This document shows, in pieces, positions 19,462 to 27,837 of a DNA stretch of 64,000 nt (position 1 is its first letter; the number at the start of each line of letters is the position of its first letter). Below the pieces are notes generated by a model. It was given only the letters and a program-made list of their open reading frames with translations. It was not told the origin of the DNA and made no database searches. This stretch comes from Pseudomonas sp. Au-Pse12 (GTDB taxonomy: Bacteria; Pseudomonadota; Gammaproteobacteria; Pseudomonadales; Pseudomonadaceae): positions 289,845 to 353,844 of the forward strand of contig NZ_JAJTTH010000007.1 in NCBI RefSeq assembly GCF_021341665.1. The letters run 5' to 3'. The position numbers and the translations under genes were made by a program.

Positions 19462-20430
19462 ATGTCCTCAGCCACTTCCCTGGCCAGCTCACTGGCCAAT
19501 GGCTTGCGCAAGCTGGTCGGCGCCGGCGCCCAGCAACCCCGGGGCTACCGGGTGATCAACGTCGAGCTCAAGCAGCGCATCGAACTCAGCCCGTCCATGC
19601 TGCGCCTGGTGTTCAGCGGCGAAGACATCGCCCAGGCCCGCACCCTGGCGCCGGACCAGCGCATCAAGCTGCTGTTTCCCGGGGCCGACGGCACGCCCCC
19701 GCAACTGCCGGTGGCGGGCGACTGGCAGGCGGCCCGGCGCAAGCTGCCGGCCGAGCAGCAACCGCCGATGCGCACCTACACCATTCGCGCCCTGCGCCTG
19801 CACCCCGCGGAACTGGATGTGGATTTCGTCCTGCACGGGATCAATGGCCCGGCCTCCGCCTGGGCCACCCATGCGCGGCCCGGCGACCGCCTGCAGATGG
19901 TCGTGCCGAACAAGGCCTACAGCGGCGACCCCGGCGGTTATGAATGGCTGCCGCCGGCGGGGATTCGCAAAGTGCTGCTGATGGGCGATGAAACCGCGCT
20001 GCCGGCGATTGCCGGAATCCTCGAAGAGTTGCAGGGCTATCCGGACCACCCGGACGTGCAGGCGTTCATCGAAGTGCCCCACGAAAGCGATTGCATCGAC
20101 CTGCGCTGCCACCCGCTGGCGCGGATCAACTGGCTGCCCCGGGACCTGCTGGGCGCGCGCCATGGAGAAACCCTGATCCACGCCGCCCGGGAACTGGCCG
20201 AGCTGCCAGCGGCCAGCACCGAGCGCCGGCCGCTCAAGGTGTCCCAGCGCAACGACGAACAACGCCCCTGGGAAACCGCCAAGCCGGCGGACAACAGCTT
20301 CTATGCCTGGGTGGCCGGGGAGTCGGCGACGGTGATGAGCATCCGTCGCCACCTGATCAACGAGCGTGGCCAGGAACGCCGCAACCTGACCCTGATGGGT
20401 TACTGGCGCCTGGGCAGCTCGCTGGGTTGA
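19462..20430 (+). CDS. Siderophore-interacting protein (FAD-dependent ferric-siderophore reductase, ViuB family)
   Basis: 322-residue cytoplasmic flavoprotein of the ViuB/YqjH family, which releases iron by reducing ferric-siderophore with NAD(P)H. Visible: the FAD-binding MRTYTIR motif, DFVLHG followed by the substrate/FAD region GPASAWA, the nucleotide-binding GDETALPAI motif, and a C-terminal YAWVAGE and RGYW-like tail (LMGYWRLG). ATG 19462 is chosen because AAGG lies 8 bases upstream and it is 36 bases after a consensus PvdS box; upstream in-frame starts would fall inside or before the promoter. Co-regulation with the NRPS genes implies that the siderophore, or one taken up with it, is reduced in the cytoplasm. 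Confidence 0.92.
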   Translation: MSSATSLASSLANGLRKLVGAGAQQPRGYRVINVELKQRIELSPSMLRLVFSGEDIAQARTLAPDQRIKLLFPGADGTPPQLPVAGDWQAARRKLPAEQQPPMRTYTIRALRLHPAELDVDFVLHGINGPASAWATHARPGDRLQMVVPNKAYSGDPGGYEWLPPAGIRKVLLMGDETALPAIAGILEELQGYPDHPDVQAFIEVPHESDCIDLRCHPLARINWLPRDLLGARHGETLIHAARELAELPAASTERRPLKVSQRNDEQRPWETAKPADNSFYAWVAGESATVMSIRRHLINERGQERRNLTLMGYWRLGSSLG

Positions 20431-20536
20431 GCCCCCGCCGAGCCACGGCAGCGACCGCCCAGCCCCGGCGCCCTGAAGCACTTTGCGGCCCTGTGGCCCG
20501 TGCGCAGCCTGCGCCAAGGGCCACACCCGGTGAACC

Positions 20537-21277
20537 TCAGGAAATCACGGCCGCCGGTTGCAGGTGGCGCCGGCGCTGCACGTCGAGGTGGCCCTTGAGC
20601 AGGCTCAGCACCTTGGCTTCGTGCTCGTGGATGAAGAAGTGTCCGCCGGCCAGCATGTCCACCGAGAAACTGCCATGGGTCTCCTGGCTCCAGGCGATCA
20701 GTTGCTCGGCGGTGGCGCGGTCGGCCTTGCCGCCCAGCACGTGCACCGGGCAGTTGAGCAATGGCCGCTGCAACGGACGGAAGCTGCCGCACAGCAGGAA
20801 GTCGGCCCGCAGGATCGGCAAGGTCAGGCTCATCAGTTCCTCATTGGCCAGTACCTCTTCGCGGGTGCCGTTGAGGGTGCGCAATTGCTCGATCAGCTGG
20901 GCGTCGGTCTTGGGCTCGGCAAAGCCCCGGTCATATTCACTGCGCCGGGTTGGCGCGGCGGTGCCCGAAGCAAACAGCGCCACCGGCTCCGGGCAGCCGA
21001 GGGCGCGCAACGCGTGGGCCAGTTCGCAGGCCAGCAAGGCCCCCAGGCTATGGCCAAACAAGGCGTAGGGGGCACGCAGCGTGGCGCGCACTTCCAGCGC
21101 CAGTTGCCGCGCCAGCCCACGCATGTCGGTGTGCAGCGGCTCGGCGTATCGGCTGCCACGCCCCGGCAACTCCACCGGTTGCAGGTGCAGCCACGGCGGC
21201 AACTGGCGGCGCCAGCGGCTGTAGACCATGGCGCTGGCGCCGGAATACGGCAGGCACAGCAGGTTCAACTGGGTCAC
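20537..21277 (-). CDS. pvdG: Type II thioesterase of the siderophore cluster (PvdG-like)
   Basis: 246-residue alpha/beta hydrolase that removes wrong or stalled groups from NRPS carrier domains. N-terminal CLPYSGASAMVYSRWRR and PVELPGRGSR are hallmarks of NRPS-associated type II thioesterases. The nucleophile is Ser in GHSLGA, and the catalytic His is in GGHFFIHEH. A GTG start at 21277 is chosen: GAGG lies 8 bases upstream and the PvdS-like box at 21315-21338 is just ahead, whereas the longer ATG at 21334 falls inside that box. The symbol is by similarity of type and regulation; the neighbour order differs from P. aeruginosa. Confidence 0.85.
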   Translation of the reverse strand: MTQLNLLCLPYSGASAMVYSRWRRQLPPWLHLQPVELPGRGSRYAEPLHTDMRGLARQLALEVRATLRAPYALFGHSLGALLACELAHALRALGCPEPVALFASGTAAPTRRSEYDRGFAEPKTDAQLIEQLRTLNGTREEVLANEELMSLTLPILRADFLLCGSFRPLQRPLLNCPVHVLGGKADRATAEQLIAWSQETHGSFSVDMLAGGHFFIHEHEAKVLSLLKGHLDVQRRRHLQPAAVIS

Positions 21278-21314
21278 GGTTATTCCCTCGACAAACAATG
21301 GACTGTTAAGGAAA

Positions 21315-21338
21315 ACGCGACACGGGGCGGACAAATTA
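21315..21338 (-). promoter_or_regulatory. PvdS iron-starvation box upstream of thioesterase
   Basis: Minus strand TAATT-N16-CGT, the same one-mismatch variant as upstream of the NRPS gene, with CGT 38 bases before the GTG start of the thioesterase. It supports shortening the thioesterase ORF and places the gene in the PvdS regulon. Confidence 0.6.
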
Positions 21339-21352
21339 GTCCCCCCGTCGCT

Positions 21353-22525
21353 TCAGCGCATGCGCCGATAGCTCTGCAACGCCGCTCCCAGCACCACCGC
21401 GCCGCCAGCCAGGGCCAGCCAGAAGCCGCTGCGGGCGCCGAACTGATCCACCAGCGCCCCGGAACCCGCGGCCCCCAGGGCCACGCCGATGCTCAGGCCG
21501 GTGACCAGCCAGGTCAGGCCCTCGGTGAGCTTGGCCGGCGGCACGCTGCGCTCCACCAGGGCCATGGCGACGATCAGGGTCGGGGAGAAAAACAGCCCGG
21601 CAACGAACACCGCCAGGGACAGGCCGAAGATGTTGCTCGCCCACAGCAGCGGCAAGGTGGCCAGGGCCGTGGCGATGCCGCCGTACATGAACAGCCGGGG
21701 CAAGGGCGTGGCCAGTTTCAGGGCGCCGAAGGCAATGCCCGCCAGGCACGAGCCGATGGCGTACACCGAGAGCACGATGCTCGCCGCCGCCGGCTGCCCC
21801 TGCTGCTGGGCGAAGGCCACGCTGACCACATCCACCACGCCGACGATGGTGCCCATGGCCGTCATCAGCAACAGCAGCAGGCGGATTTCCACCGAACGGA
21901 TGATCGAACCAGCGTGCCCTTCGGCCTGGGGATGCACCGGCGGCTCGGTGCGTTTCTGCATGACGAACACGCTAACCCCCAGCACCAGCAGCAACAGCGC
22001 GGCCAGCGGCCCGGCTTCGGCGAACAGCCCGACACTGAGGCCCACCGACAACGGTGGGCCGACGATGAAGCAGACTTCGTCGAGCACCGATTCCAGGGCG
22101 TAGGCGGTCTGCAACTGCGGCTGGCCGCGGTACAGCTCGGTCCAGCGGGCACGGACCATGGCCGACATGCTCGGCATGCACCCGGCCAGGGCGGCGCAGA
22201 TGAACAGGGTCCAGTGCGGCGCTTGCAGGCGCGTGCACAGCAGCAGGGCCAACAGGGCCCCGCCCCCCAGGCCCGCGGCCAGGGGCAAGACCCGGCCCTG
22301 GCCATAGCGGTCCACCAGGCGCGAAACCTGGGGCGCGCAGAACGCCGTGGCCAGGGCGAAGGTCGCCGCCACCGAGCCGGCCAGGGCGTAGCCGTTGTGC
22401 AATTGCGCGAGCATGGTGATCAGGCCGATGCCGGTCATGGAGATCGGCATGCGCGCCACCATCCCGGCCAGGACGAAGGCCCGGCTGCCAGGGGCATTGA
22501 ACAATTCGCGGTAGGGGTTTGCCAT
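21353..22525 (-). CDS. MFS transporter
   Basis: 390-residue major facilitator protein with about 12 hydrophobic segments and the loop 2-3 motif SRLVDRYGQGR characteristic of the family. It most resembles drug or small-molecule efflux proteins. The start codon is 57 bases from the first of two palindromic operators that it shares with the divergent TetR gene. Repression by that regulator is therefore likely, rather than PvdS control. It ends 76 bases from the thioesterase start codon. Export of the siderophore cannot be excluded, but no iron-starvation box was found in front of it. Confidence 0.88.
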   Translation of the reverse strand: MANPYRELFNAPGSRAFVLAGMVARMPISMTGIGLITMLAQLHNGYALAGSVAATFALATAFCAPQVSRLVDRYGQGRVLPLAAGLGGGALLALLLCTRLQAPHWTLFICAALAGCMPSMSAMVRARWTELYRGQPQLQTAYALESVLDEVCFIVGPPLSVGLSVGLFAEAGPLAALLLLVLGVSVFVMQKRTEPPVHPQAEGHAGSIIRSVEIRLLLLLMTAMGTIVGVVDVVSVAFAQQQGQPAAASIVLSVYAIGSCLAGIAFGALKLATPLPRLFMYGGIATALATLPLLWASNIFGLSLAVFVAGLFFSPTLIVAMALVERSVPPAKLTEGLTWLVTGLSIGVALGAAGSGALVDQFGARSGFWLALAGGAVVLGAALQSYRRMR

Positions 22526-22581
22526 TTACAACGACTCCTTGGGGGTTGCAACTTGCCACACAGTGCTCGCGCAGTAGAAAT

Positions 22582-22598
22582 ACATACGCCGCGTATGT
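22582..22598. promoter_or_regulatory. TetR-type operator 1
   Basis: 17-bp palindrome ACATACGCCGCGTATGT in the MFS/TetR divergent intergenic region, with arms ACATACGC/GCGTATGT. A near copy lies 31 bp further on. Confidence 0.75.
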
Positions 22599-22612
22599 TA
22601 AAAAGCATGTAA

Positions 22613-22629
22613 ACATACGCCCCGTATGT
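22613..22629. promoter_or_regulatory. TetR-type operator 2
   Basis: 17-bp palindrome ACATACGCCCCGTATGT, identical to operator 1 except for one central base. The centre-to-centre distance of 31 bp is close to three helical turns, so two dimers would bind the same face. It ends 30 bases before the TetR start codon. Confidence 0.75.
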
Positions 22630-22659
22630 CAACCCATCATTTGTTGGAGAAGCGTGTTC

Positions 22660-23247
22660 ATGAGCAGCCGTCCCCGCGCCGAGATGATCGAAGAAACCCG
22701 CGCCAAGCTGATTGCCAGCGCACGCCAGGCCTTTGCCCGGCTGGGCTATGCCCGGACCTCGATGGACGACCTGACCGCCGAAGCCGGGCTGACCCGGGGC
22801 GCGCTGTATCACCACTTCGGTGACAAGCAGGGGCTGCTGGCGGCGGTGGTAGAGCAGGTCGACAGTGAAATGGATGAGCGCCTGGAGGCCATCTCCGTTG
22901 CAACCGACGACCCGTGGCACGGCTTTGCCCAGCGCTGCCGGGCCTACCTGGAGATGGCCCAGGAAACGGAGATCCAGCGCATCGTCCTGCAGGATGCCCG
23001 GGCCGTGCTGGGGGAGCGGCGGCCGGCGCAGGAGCATTGCATCGACTCCCTGAGCCAACGCTTGCAGGCCCTGAGCGCCGCCGGGCTGATCGAGCCCGCG
23101 CCGAGCCATGCCCTGGCGCGCCTGATCAACGGCAGCCTGGTGGACGCGGCGCTGTGGATTGCCGCCGCCGAACCCGGCGAGCAACGCCTGCAAGCCTCCC
23201 TGCTGGGGCTTGAACTGCTGCTGCGCGGGCTGCGGCCGGGGCACTGA
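22660..23247 (+). CDS. TetR-family transcriptional repressor
   Basis: 195-residue regulator. The N-terminal helix-turn-helix is clear (RQAFARLGYARTSMDDLTAE, then GLTRGALYHHFGDKQGLL). The C-terminal ligand domain (about 60-195) is helical and unremarkable. ATG 22660 is chosen (GGAG upstream) because upstream in-frame codons run through the two operators. Divergent from an MFS exporter, with two 17-bp palindromes between them, this is the classic local repressor arrangement. The inducer is unknown. Confidence 0.93.
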   Translation: MSSRPRAEMIEETRAKLIASARQAFARLGYARTSMDDLTAEAGLTRGALYHHFGDKQGLLAAVVEQVDSEMDERLEAISVATDDPWHGFAQRCRAYLEMAQETEIQRIVLQDARAVLGERRPAQEHCIDSLSQRLQALSAAGLIEPAPSHALARLINGSLVDAALWIAAAEPGEQRLQASLLGLELLLRGLRPGH

Positions 23248-23395
23248 ACGGCGCTTGCCGCCGGTGCTGATCCGCACCGCGCGCGTGCTCGAACGACGCT
23301 TGAATGGCGACAAGAGCCTCTGGCAACCTTGCGCCCGGCCCCGGTGCCGACCGGGGCCCCTGCCCTTTGTGCCTGATAGCCATAGAAGTCGCCCC

Positions 23396-23764
23396 ATGCC
23401 CGATTCGCCGATTATTGCCGTGATGATCCACGCCGCCGACTGGCGCGCCGCCACCTTGTGGTACGCCCAGGCCTTTCCCCAGGCCCGTCGGGTCGTGCAT
23501 GAGCCGGATGATTTCGGCCATTTGCAGTTCGATGGCCTGTCCCTGGAAATCGTCCCCAGCGACGCCAAGGTCGGCCAGGGCCCGGCGGGCACGGTGGTGT
23601 ATTGGCACGTCGCCGACCTGCCCGGCGAAGTGCAGCGCCTAACTGCCCTGGGCGCGCGCCTGTATCGCGGGCCGATGGCCATCGAAGGCGGCGAATGGAT
23701 CTGCCAGGTGCAGGACCCCTGGGGCAACTGCATGGGCCTGCGCCAGCCGGCGCCTCTCGCCTGA
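23396..23764 (+). CDS. VOC (glyoxalase/bleomycin-resistance) family protein
   Basis: 122-residue single-domain vicinal oxygen chelate protein with the typical pattern of start strand, ADWRAATLWYAQAF helix, FGHLQFDGLSLEI strand and C-terminal VQDPWGNCMGL motif. Members are lyases, dioxygenases or drug-binding proteins; the sequence does not say which. It lies about 150 bases after the tetR gene on the same strand. Confidence 0.8.
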   Translation: MPDSPIIAVMIHAADWRAATLWYAQAFPQARRVVHEPDDFGHLQFDGLSLEIVPSDAKVGQGPAGTVVYWHVADLPGEVQRLTALGARLYRGPMAIEGGEWICQVQDPWGNCMGLRQPAPLA

Positions 23765-23820
23765 CGCGGCATTTATCGGCACACTGAACGGCTTTTCGCC
23801 TCAGCCCCAAGGACAACGCC

Positions 23821-24282
23821 ATGCACCAGGCGCTGCTGATCATCGACGTACAACCCTGCTTCAACCCGCCGCAATGGCTGGTGGAGGGCATCAACCGCTT
23901 GCTCGGGCGCATGCCCTCGGTGGCCACCGTGGAGCGCCATGATGAACGCCGCACGCCCTTTGCCCGGCAACTGGGCTGGCAACCGGCGGCGGACGACCAG
24001 AGCCTGGTGGCGGCCGACAAGGTCTTCATCAAGCACGGCTACGGACCGACGGCGGAGATTCTCGACCACCTGAAAAGCCTGAATCCCCAGCGCGTGCTGG
24101 TGTGTGGCATCCAGACCGATACCTGTGTCCTGGCCGCCGGTTTTGCCCTGTTCGATGCCGGCCTGCAGCCGACCCTGCTCACCGACCTGACCGTGGGCTC
24201 CTCCCTGGACCGCAGCGGCGGCCTGGGCATCGACCTGTGGCGGCACCATTTCAAGCACCTGACCTGCAGCGACGAACTGTAG
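23821..24282 (+). CDS. Isochorismatase-like cysteine hydrolase
   Basis: 153-residue protein of the isochorismatase/nicotinamidase fold. The catalytic triad is visible as D9 (LIIDVQ), K71 (FIKHGYG) and C102 (QTDTCVL). It is shorter than nicotinamidases and lacks the isochorismatase carrier domain. The substrate is not predictable. It sits 56 bases after the VOC gene on the same strand. Confidence 0.85.
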   Translation: MHQALLIIDVQPCFNPPQWLVEGINRLLGRMPSVATVERHDERRTPFARQLGWQPAADDQSLVAADKVFIKHGYGPTAEILDHLKSLNPQRVLVCGIQTDTCVLAAGFALFDAGLQPTLLTDLTVGSSLDRSGGLGIDLWRHHFKHLTCSDEL

Positions 24283-24397
24283 CGGTCGGCGTGCCGGCGA
24301 AGGCAGTGTGAGGCCATCGATACGCCAGGTGCCAAGCAGCGCTAGACTCCGCGCCTTCGCGCCGTTCGCCTACAAAAAAGCAAGTGACTCCCCACCC

Positions 24398-24850
24398 ATG
24401 AAAAAATGTGTCGCCCTGCTTGCCCTGCTGTTCAGCAACCCCGCCTTGTGCGCCTCGTTCAGCGATTCACCCGAAGCACTGGTCCGGCAGTTCATCGCCG
24501 ACTATCAACAGTGGAGCGACAGGGCCAGTGCACGCCAAGCGGACAACGCGCCCTTGGAATCGATGGATCTGGCGCAGCAGGAGTACGCCCGGTTGCTGGC
24601 CAAGTTCTGCCTGCCGGGCTTTCAGGGCCAGCCCATTGCCTTCAGTTCCCCGGCCAGCCACGGTACGCAGTACGAACAGATCCTTTCCAGCAGCGCAACA
24701 GCCGATCGTGCGCGGGTGAAAACCCGCTCGGTCAGTCCCGAGCAGGGCTTTGCCGCCGATTACCACTACCACCTGATCTTCAGCGGCCAGCGCTGGTACC
24801 TCAGCGAGGTCTTCTACGTCGACCAGGACGGCCAGTACGAGTCGCTGTAG
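24398..24850 (+). CDS. Small exported protein, NTF2-like (hypothetical)
   Basis: 150-residue protein with a signal peptide (MKKCVALLALLFSNPALCA). The mature part has a SPEALVRQFIADYQQW helix and C-terminal strands HYHLIFSGQRWYLSEVFY, an arrangement like DUF3828/NTF2-like periplasmic proteins. No catalytic motif was recognised. The family assignment is tentative. Confidence 0.75.
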   Translation: MKKCVALLALLFSNPALCASFSDSPEALVRQFIADYQQWSDRASARQADNAPLESMDLAQQEYARLLAKFCLPGFQGQPIAFSSPASHGTQYEQILSSSATADRARVKTRSVSPEQGFAADYHYHLIFSGQRWYLSEVFYVDQDGQYESL

Positions 24851-24909
24851 ATCAGCCGCAACGGATTTTTGAGCTAGGGTGTTGCAAGCCCCCCACACCC
24901 GGAGTCGCC

Positions 24910-25815
24910 ATGCCCAGCTCAGCCGCCCTGCATCAGGTCACGACCCCCAGCCTGCACCTTGCCTATGAAGCACACGGCCCGGCCACTGGCGAGCCGGTGA
25001 TCCTGCTCCACGGTTTTCCCTACGACGTGCGGGCCTACGACGAGATCGCCCCGCCCCTGGCCGAACGCGGCTACCGGGTCGTCGTTCCCTACCTGCGGGG
25101 CTACGGCCCGACACGCTTTGTCAGTGAGCAGGTGATGCGCTCCGGGCAGCAGGCGGCACTGGCCCGGGACCTGCTGGAGCTGATGGACGCGCTGCAGCTC
25201 CCCCAGGCCACCCTCGCCGGCTACGACTGGGGCGGGCGCGCCGCGTGCATCGTCGCCGCGCTGTGGCCGCAGCGGGTCAAGGGCCTGATGAGCGCCGACG
25301 GCTACAACATCCAGGACATCCCCCGGGCCTGCGAACCCCGGGCGCCGGAGACCGAGCACCGGCTGTGGTACCAGTACTACTTCAACACCCCGCGCGGGGT
25401 GGACGGGCTGACGGCCAACCGTCGGGCGTTCTGCGAGCTGTTGTGGCGCCAGTGGTCGCCGACCTGGGAGCAAGGGCCGCAGTGCTATGGCCTGACCGCG
25501 CCGTCCTTCGACAACCCGGACTTTGTCGACGTGGTGATCCATTCCTACCGCCACCGCTTCGGCTACGCCCCCGGCGACCCCAGCCTGGAAAGCATCGAGC
25601 AGGCCTTGCAGGCGCAACCGCCCATCCGCGTGCCGACCATCGCCCTTTGTGGCGCCGACGACGGGGTCGGCCCGGCCATTGAGCCCGACCCCGATACCGG
25701 CCTGTTCAGCGGGCCCTATCAACGCCGGATCCTGCCCGGGGTCGGCCACAACCTGCCCCAGGAGGCCCCGCAAGCCACCCTCGACGCGCTGCTGGAGTTG
25801 CTCCAGCCCACTTGA
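24910..25815 (+). CDS. Alpha/beta hydrolase, epoxide hydrolase type
   Basis: 301-residue alpha/beta hydrolase. The nucleophile-elbow residue is Asp (GYDWGG) and the oxyanion motif is HGFP, as in epoxide hydrolases and haloalkane dehalogenases rather than serine esterases. The general base His is in GVGHNLPQEAP. Cap-domain Tyr residues (WYQYYF) fit epoxide activation. It stands alone, 59 bases after the exported NTF2-like gene. Confidence 0.88.
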   Translation: MPSSAALHQVTTPSLHLAYEAHGPATGEPVILLHGFPYDVRAYDEIAPPLAERGYRVVVPYLRGYGPTRFVSEQVMRSGQQAALARDLLELMDALQLPQATLAGYDWGGRAACIVAALWPQRVKGLMSADGYNIQDIPRACEPRAPETEHRLWYQYYFNTPRGVDGLTANRRAFCELLWRQWSPTWEQGPQCYGLTAPSFDNPDFVDVVIHSYRHRFGYAPGDPSLESIEQALQAQPPIRVPTIALCGADDGVGPAIEPDPDTGLFSGPYQRRILPGVGHNLPQEAPQATLDALLELLQPT

Positions 25816-25891
25816 GAAGGGCAACAGGCGCACGCCACGCGGGGGGAAAAATCGGTACACTTCGCGCCTTTGATCCCCCACAGGACATGGA

Positions 25892-26365
25892 ATGTTACCC
25901 GCCGCGACCTCTCCCCGCCCCGGCCTGCGCCGGGCCCTGGTGCTCTGGCTCTACGCCGTCGGCGCCGGCCACTTGCTGGCCGGGCTGCTGCTGACCTGGG
26001 CCGGCCACAGCGGCCTGTTCAACGACTACCTCGGCGGCATCGAACAGGCCTTCTGGGGCGCCGCCGCGCCCGCACCGGCCCGGGCCCAGCAGATCTGGTG
26101 GCTGGGCCTGTTCGGCGCCACCCTGCAAAGCTATTCGCTGTACCTGCTGGGCCTGGTGCACCTGGGCAACCGCCTGCGCGCACCCGCGGCCTGGGCCTGG
26201 CTGATGGCCGGGATCGTGCTGTGGGCGCCCCAGGACATGTGGCTGTCCTGGCAGATGAACATGACCGCGCACCTGTGGATCGACAGCTTCGCCCTGCTGG
26301 TGCTGCTGCCGCCGCTTCTGTGGTTGCAGCGCCACGACGCCCGCCATTCCCGTCTTCCCTCGTAA
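25892..26365 (+). CDS. Four-helix membrane protein, first gene of an unusual operon
   Basis: 157-residue integral membrane protein with about four hydrophobic helices and a final basic segment (LQRHDARHSRLPS). Not recognised as a named family. It is followed after 15 bases by the membrane-SDR fusion and, 14 bases after that, by the hydrolase-dikinase fusion, so the three are almost certainly co-transcribed. A membrane subunit or substrate channel for the operon is possible, but only by context. Confidence 0.8.
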   Translation: MLPAATSPRPGLRRALVLWLYAVGAGHLLAGLLLTWAGHSGLFNDYLGGIEQAFWGAAAPAPARAQQIWWLGLFGATLQSYSLYLLGLVHLGNRLRAPAAWAWLMAGIVLWAPQDMWLSWQMNMTAHLWIDSFALLVLLPPLLWLQRHDARHSRLPS

Positions 26366-26380
26366 AAGGACTTCACCATC

Positions 26381-27823
26381 GTGGCTGATTTGCCAATCCT
26401 GCAGTGGGCCATCGCCCTGTTGCTCGCCCAGGGCGTGCTCGGCGCCCTGGACACGATCTACCATCACGAACTCACCGTGGCCCTGCCGCAACGCCACGGC
26501 GCGCGCAAGGAGCTGGCGATCCATGCCCTGCGCTCGTGCTTCTACGGCGTGCTGTTCATGGGCATCGCCCACCTGGCGTTCCAGGGCATCTGGGCGCTGG
26601 TGATCGCGGTGCTGTTCGCCCTGGAAATCGGCCTGACCCTGTGGGACTTCGTGGTCGAGGACCGCAGCCGCAAGCTGCCGGCCATCGAACGCATCATGCA
26701 CACTGTGCTGGCGATCAATGCCGGGGCGTTCTTCGCCCTGTACGGCCTGCAACTGCTGGAGTGGTCGCGCCTGCCCAGCGCCTTGAGCCCCATCGACCTG
26801 GGCTGGCAAGGCTGGGCCCTGAGCCTGTTCGCCGTCGGTGTGACGGCCTCGGGGGTTCGTGACGGCCTGGCGGCGTTGCGCCTGCAACGCCAGGGCCAGG
26901 GCGCCAATCCCTTTGCCGGCGGCCGCGGCAAGCGCGTGCTGGTCACCGGCGGCACCGGCTTTATCGGTGAAACCCTGGTCAACCAACTGCTGGATGCTGG
27001 GCACACGGTCAGCGTGCTGGCCCGCGATCCGCTGCGCGCCGCCTACCTGTTCGACGGCCGCGCCCGCTGCCTGCGCTCGTTGAGCAAGCTCGGCCACGGC
27101 GAAGCCTTCGACGTGATCATCAACCTGGCCGGTGCCCCGGTGGCCGGGCCACGCTGGTCGGCCAAGCGCCAGGCGCAACTGCTGGCCAGCCGGGTCGGCA
27201 CCACCGAAGCCCTGCTCAACTGGCTGCAACACGCCCAGCACAAGCCGGAGCTGTGGATCCAGGCTTCGGCCATCGGTTTCTACGGGGTGCGCGACGCCAG
27301 CCAGAGCCTGGATGAAAACGCCGAGCGCGGCGAAGGCTTCATGGCCGACCTGTGCGCGCGCTGGGAATCCTCGGCGGAACCGGCGACCCGCTTCGGCGTG
27401 CGGCAGGTGGTGCTGCGCCTGGGCATCGTGTTCGGCCCCGGCGGCGCCCTGAAGCCGCTGCTGTTGCCCTTCCACTTCGGCTTTGGCGGACGCATGGGCG
27501 ATGGCCAGCAGATCATGAGCTGGGTGCACCGCGACGACGTGTTGCAGGTGATGGCCCGGGCGATCAACGACACGTCGCTGTCCGGCACCTACAACATGGT
27601 GGCGCCGGAAGCGGTGAGCCAGGGCACCTTCGCCGCCACCGCCGGCAAGGTGCTCAAGCGCCCGGTGTGGCTGCATGTGCCGGCCGCGCCGGTACGGGCC
27701 CTGGCCGGGGAAATGGCCGAGTTGTTCTTCGACGGCCAGAAAGTGCTGCCCGCGCGCCTGCTGCAGGCCGGCTACCGCTTCCGTTACCCGACCCTGGACG
27801 CGGCCCTGCGCGACCTGACCTGA
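26381..27823 (+). CDS. Membrane domain-SDR (TIGR01777-type epimerase) fusion
   Basis: 480 residues from a GTG start (AAGGA 10 bases upstream). Residues 1-160 form an N-terminal membrane domain of about four helices with conserved-looking DTIYHHE and ELAIHALRS motifs. Residues 184-480 are an atypical short-chain dehydrogenase of the TIGR01777/YfcH epimerase family: GGTGFIG nucleotide-binding loop at 190-196, INLAGAP, the YxxxK-like region replaced by SAIGFYG, and GVRQVVLRLGIVFGPGG. The stand-alone family is about 300 residues, so the membrane extension is a true fusion. It would tether the NAD(P)-dependent domain to the inner membrane. Middle gene of the operon. Confidence 0.88.
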   Translation: MADLPILQWAIALLLAQGVLGALDTIYHHELTVALPQRHGARKELAIHALRSCFYGVLFMGIAHLAFQGIWALVIAVLFALEIGLTLWDFVVEDRSRKLPAIERIMHTVLAINAGAFFALYGLQLLEWSRLPSALSPIDLGWQGWALSLFAVGVTASGVRDGLAALRLQRQGQGANPFAGGRGKRVLVTGGTGFIGETLVNQLLDAGHTVSVLARDPLRAAYLFDGRARCLRSLSKLGHGEAFDVIINLAGAPVAGPRWSAKRQAQLLASRVGTTEALLNWLQHAQHKPELWIQASAIGFYGVRDASQSLDENAERGEGFMADLCARWESSAEPATRFGVRQVVLRLGIVFGPGGALKPLLLPFHFGFGGRMGDGQQIMSWVHRDDVLQVMARAINDTSLSGTYNMVAPEAVSQGTFAATAGKVLKRPVWLHVPAAPVRALAGEMAELFFDGQKVLPARLLQAGYRFRYPTLDAALRDLT

Positions 27824-27837
27824 GCTGAGGAACGCCC

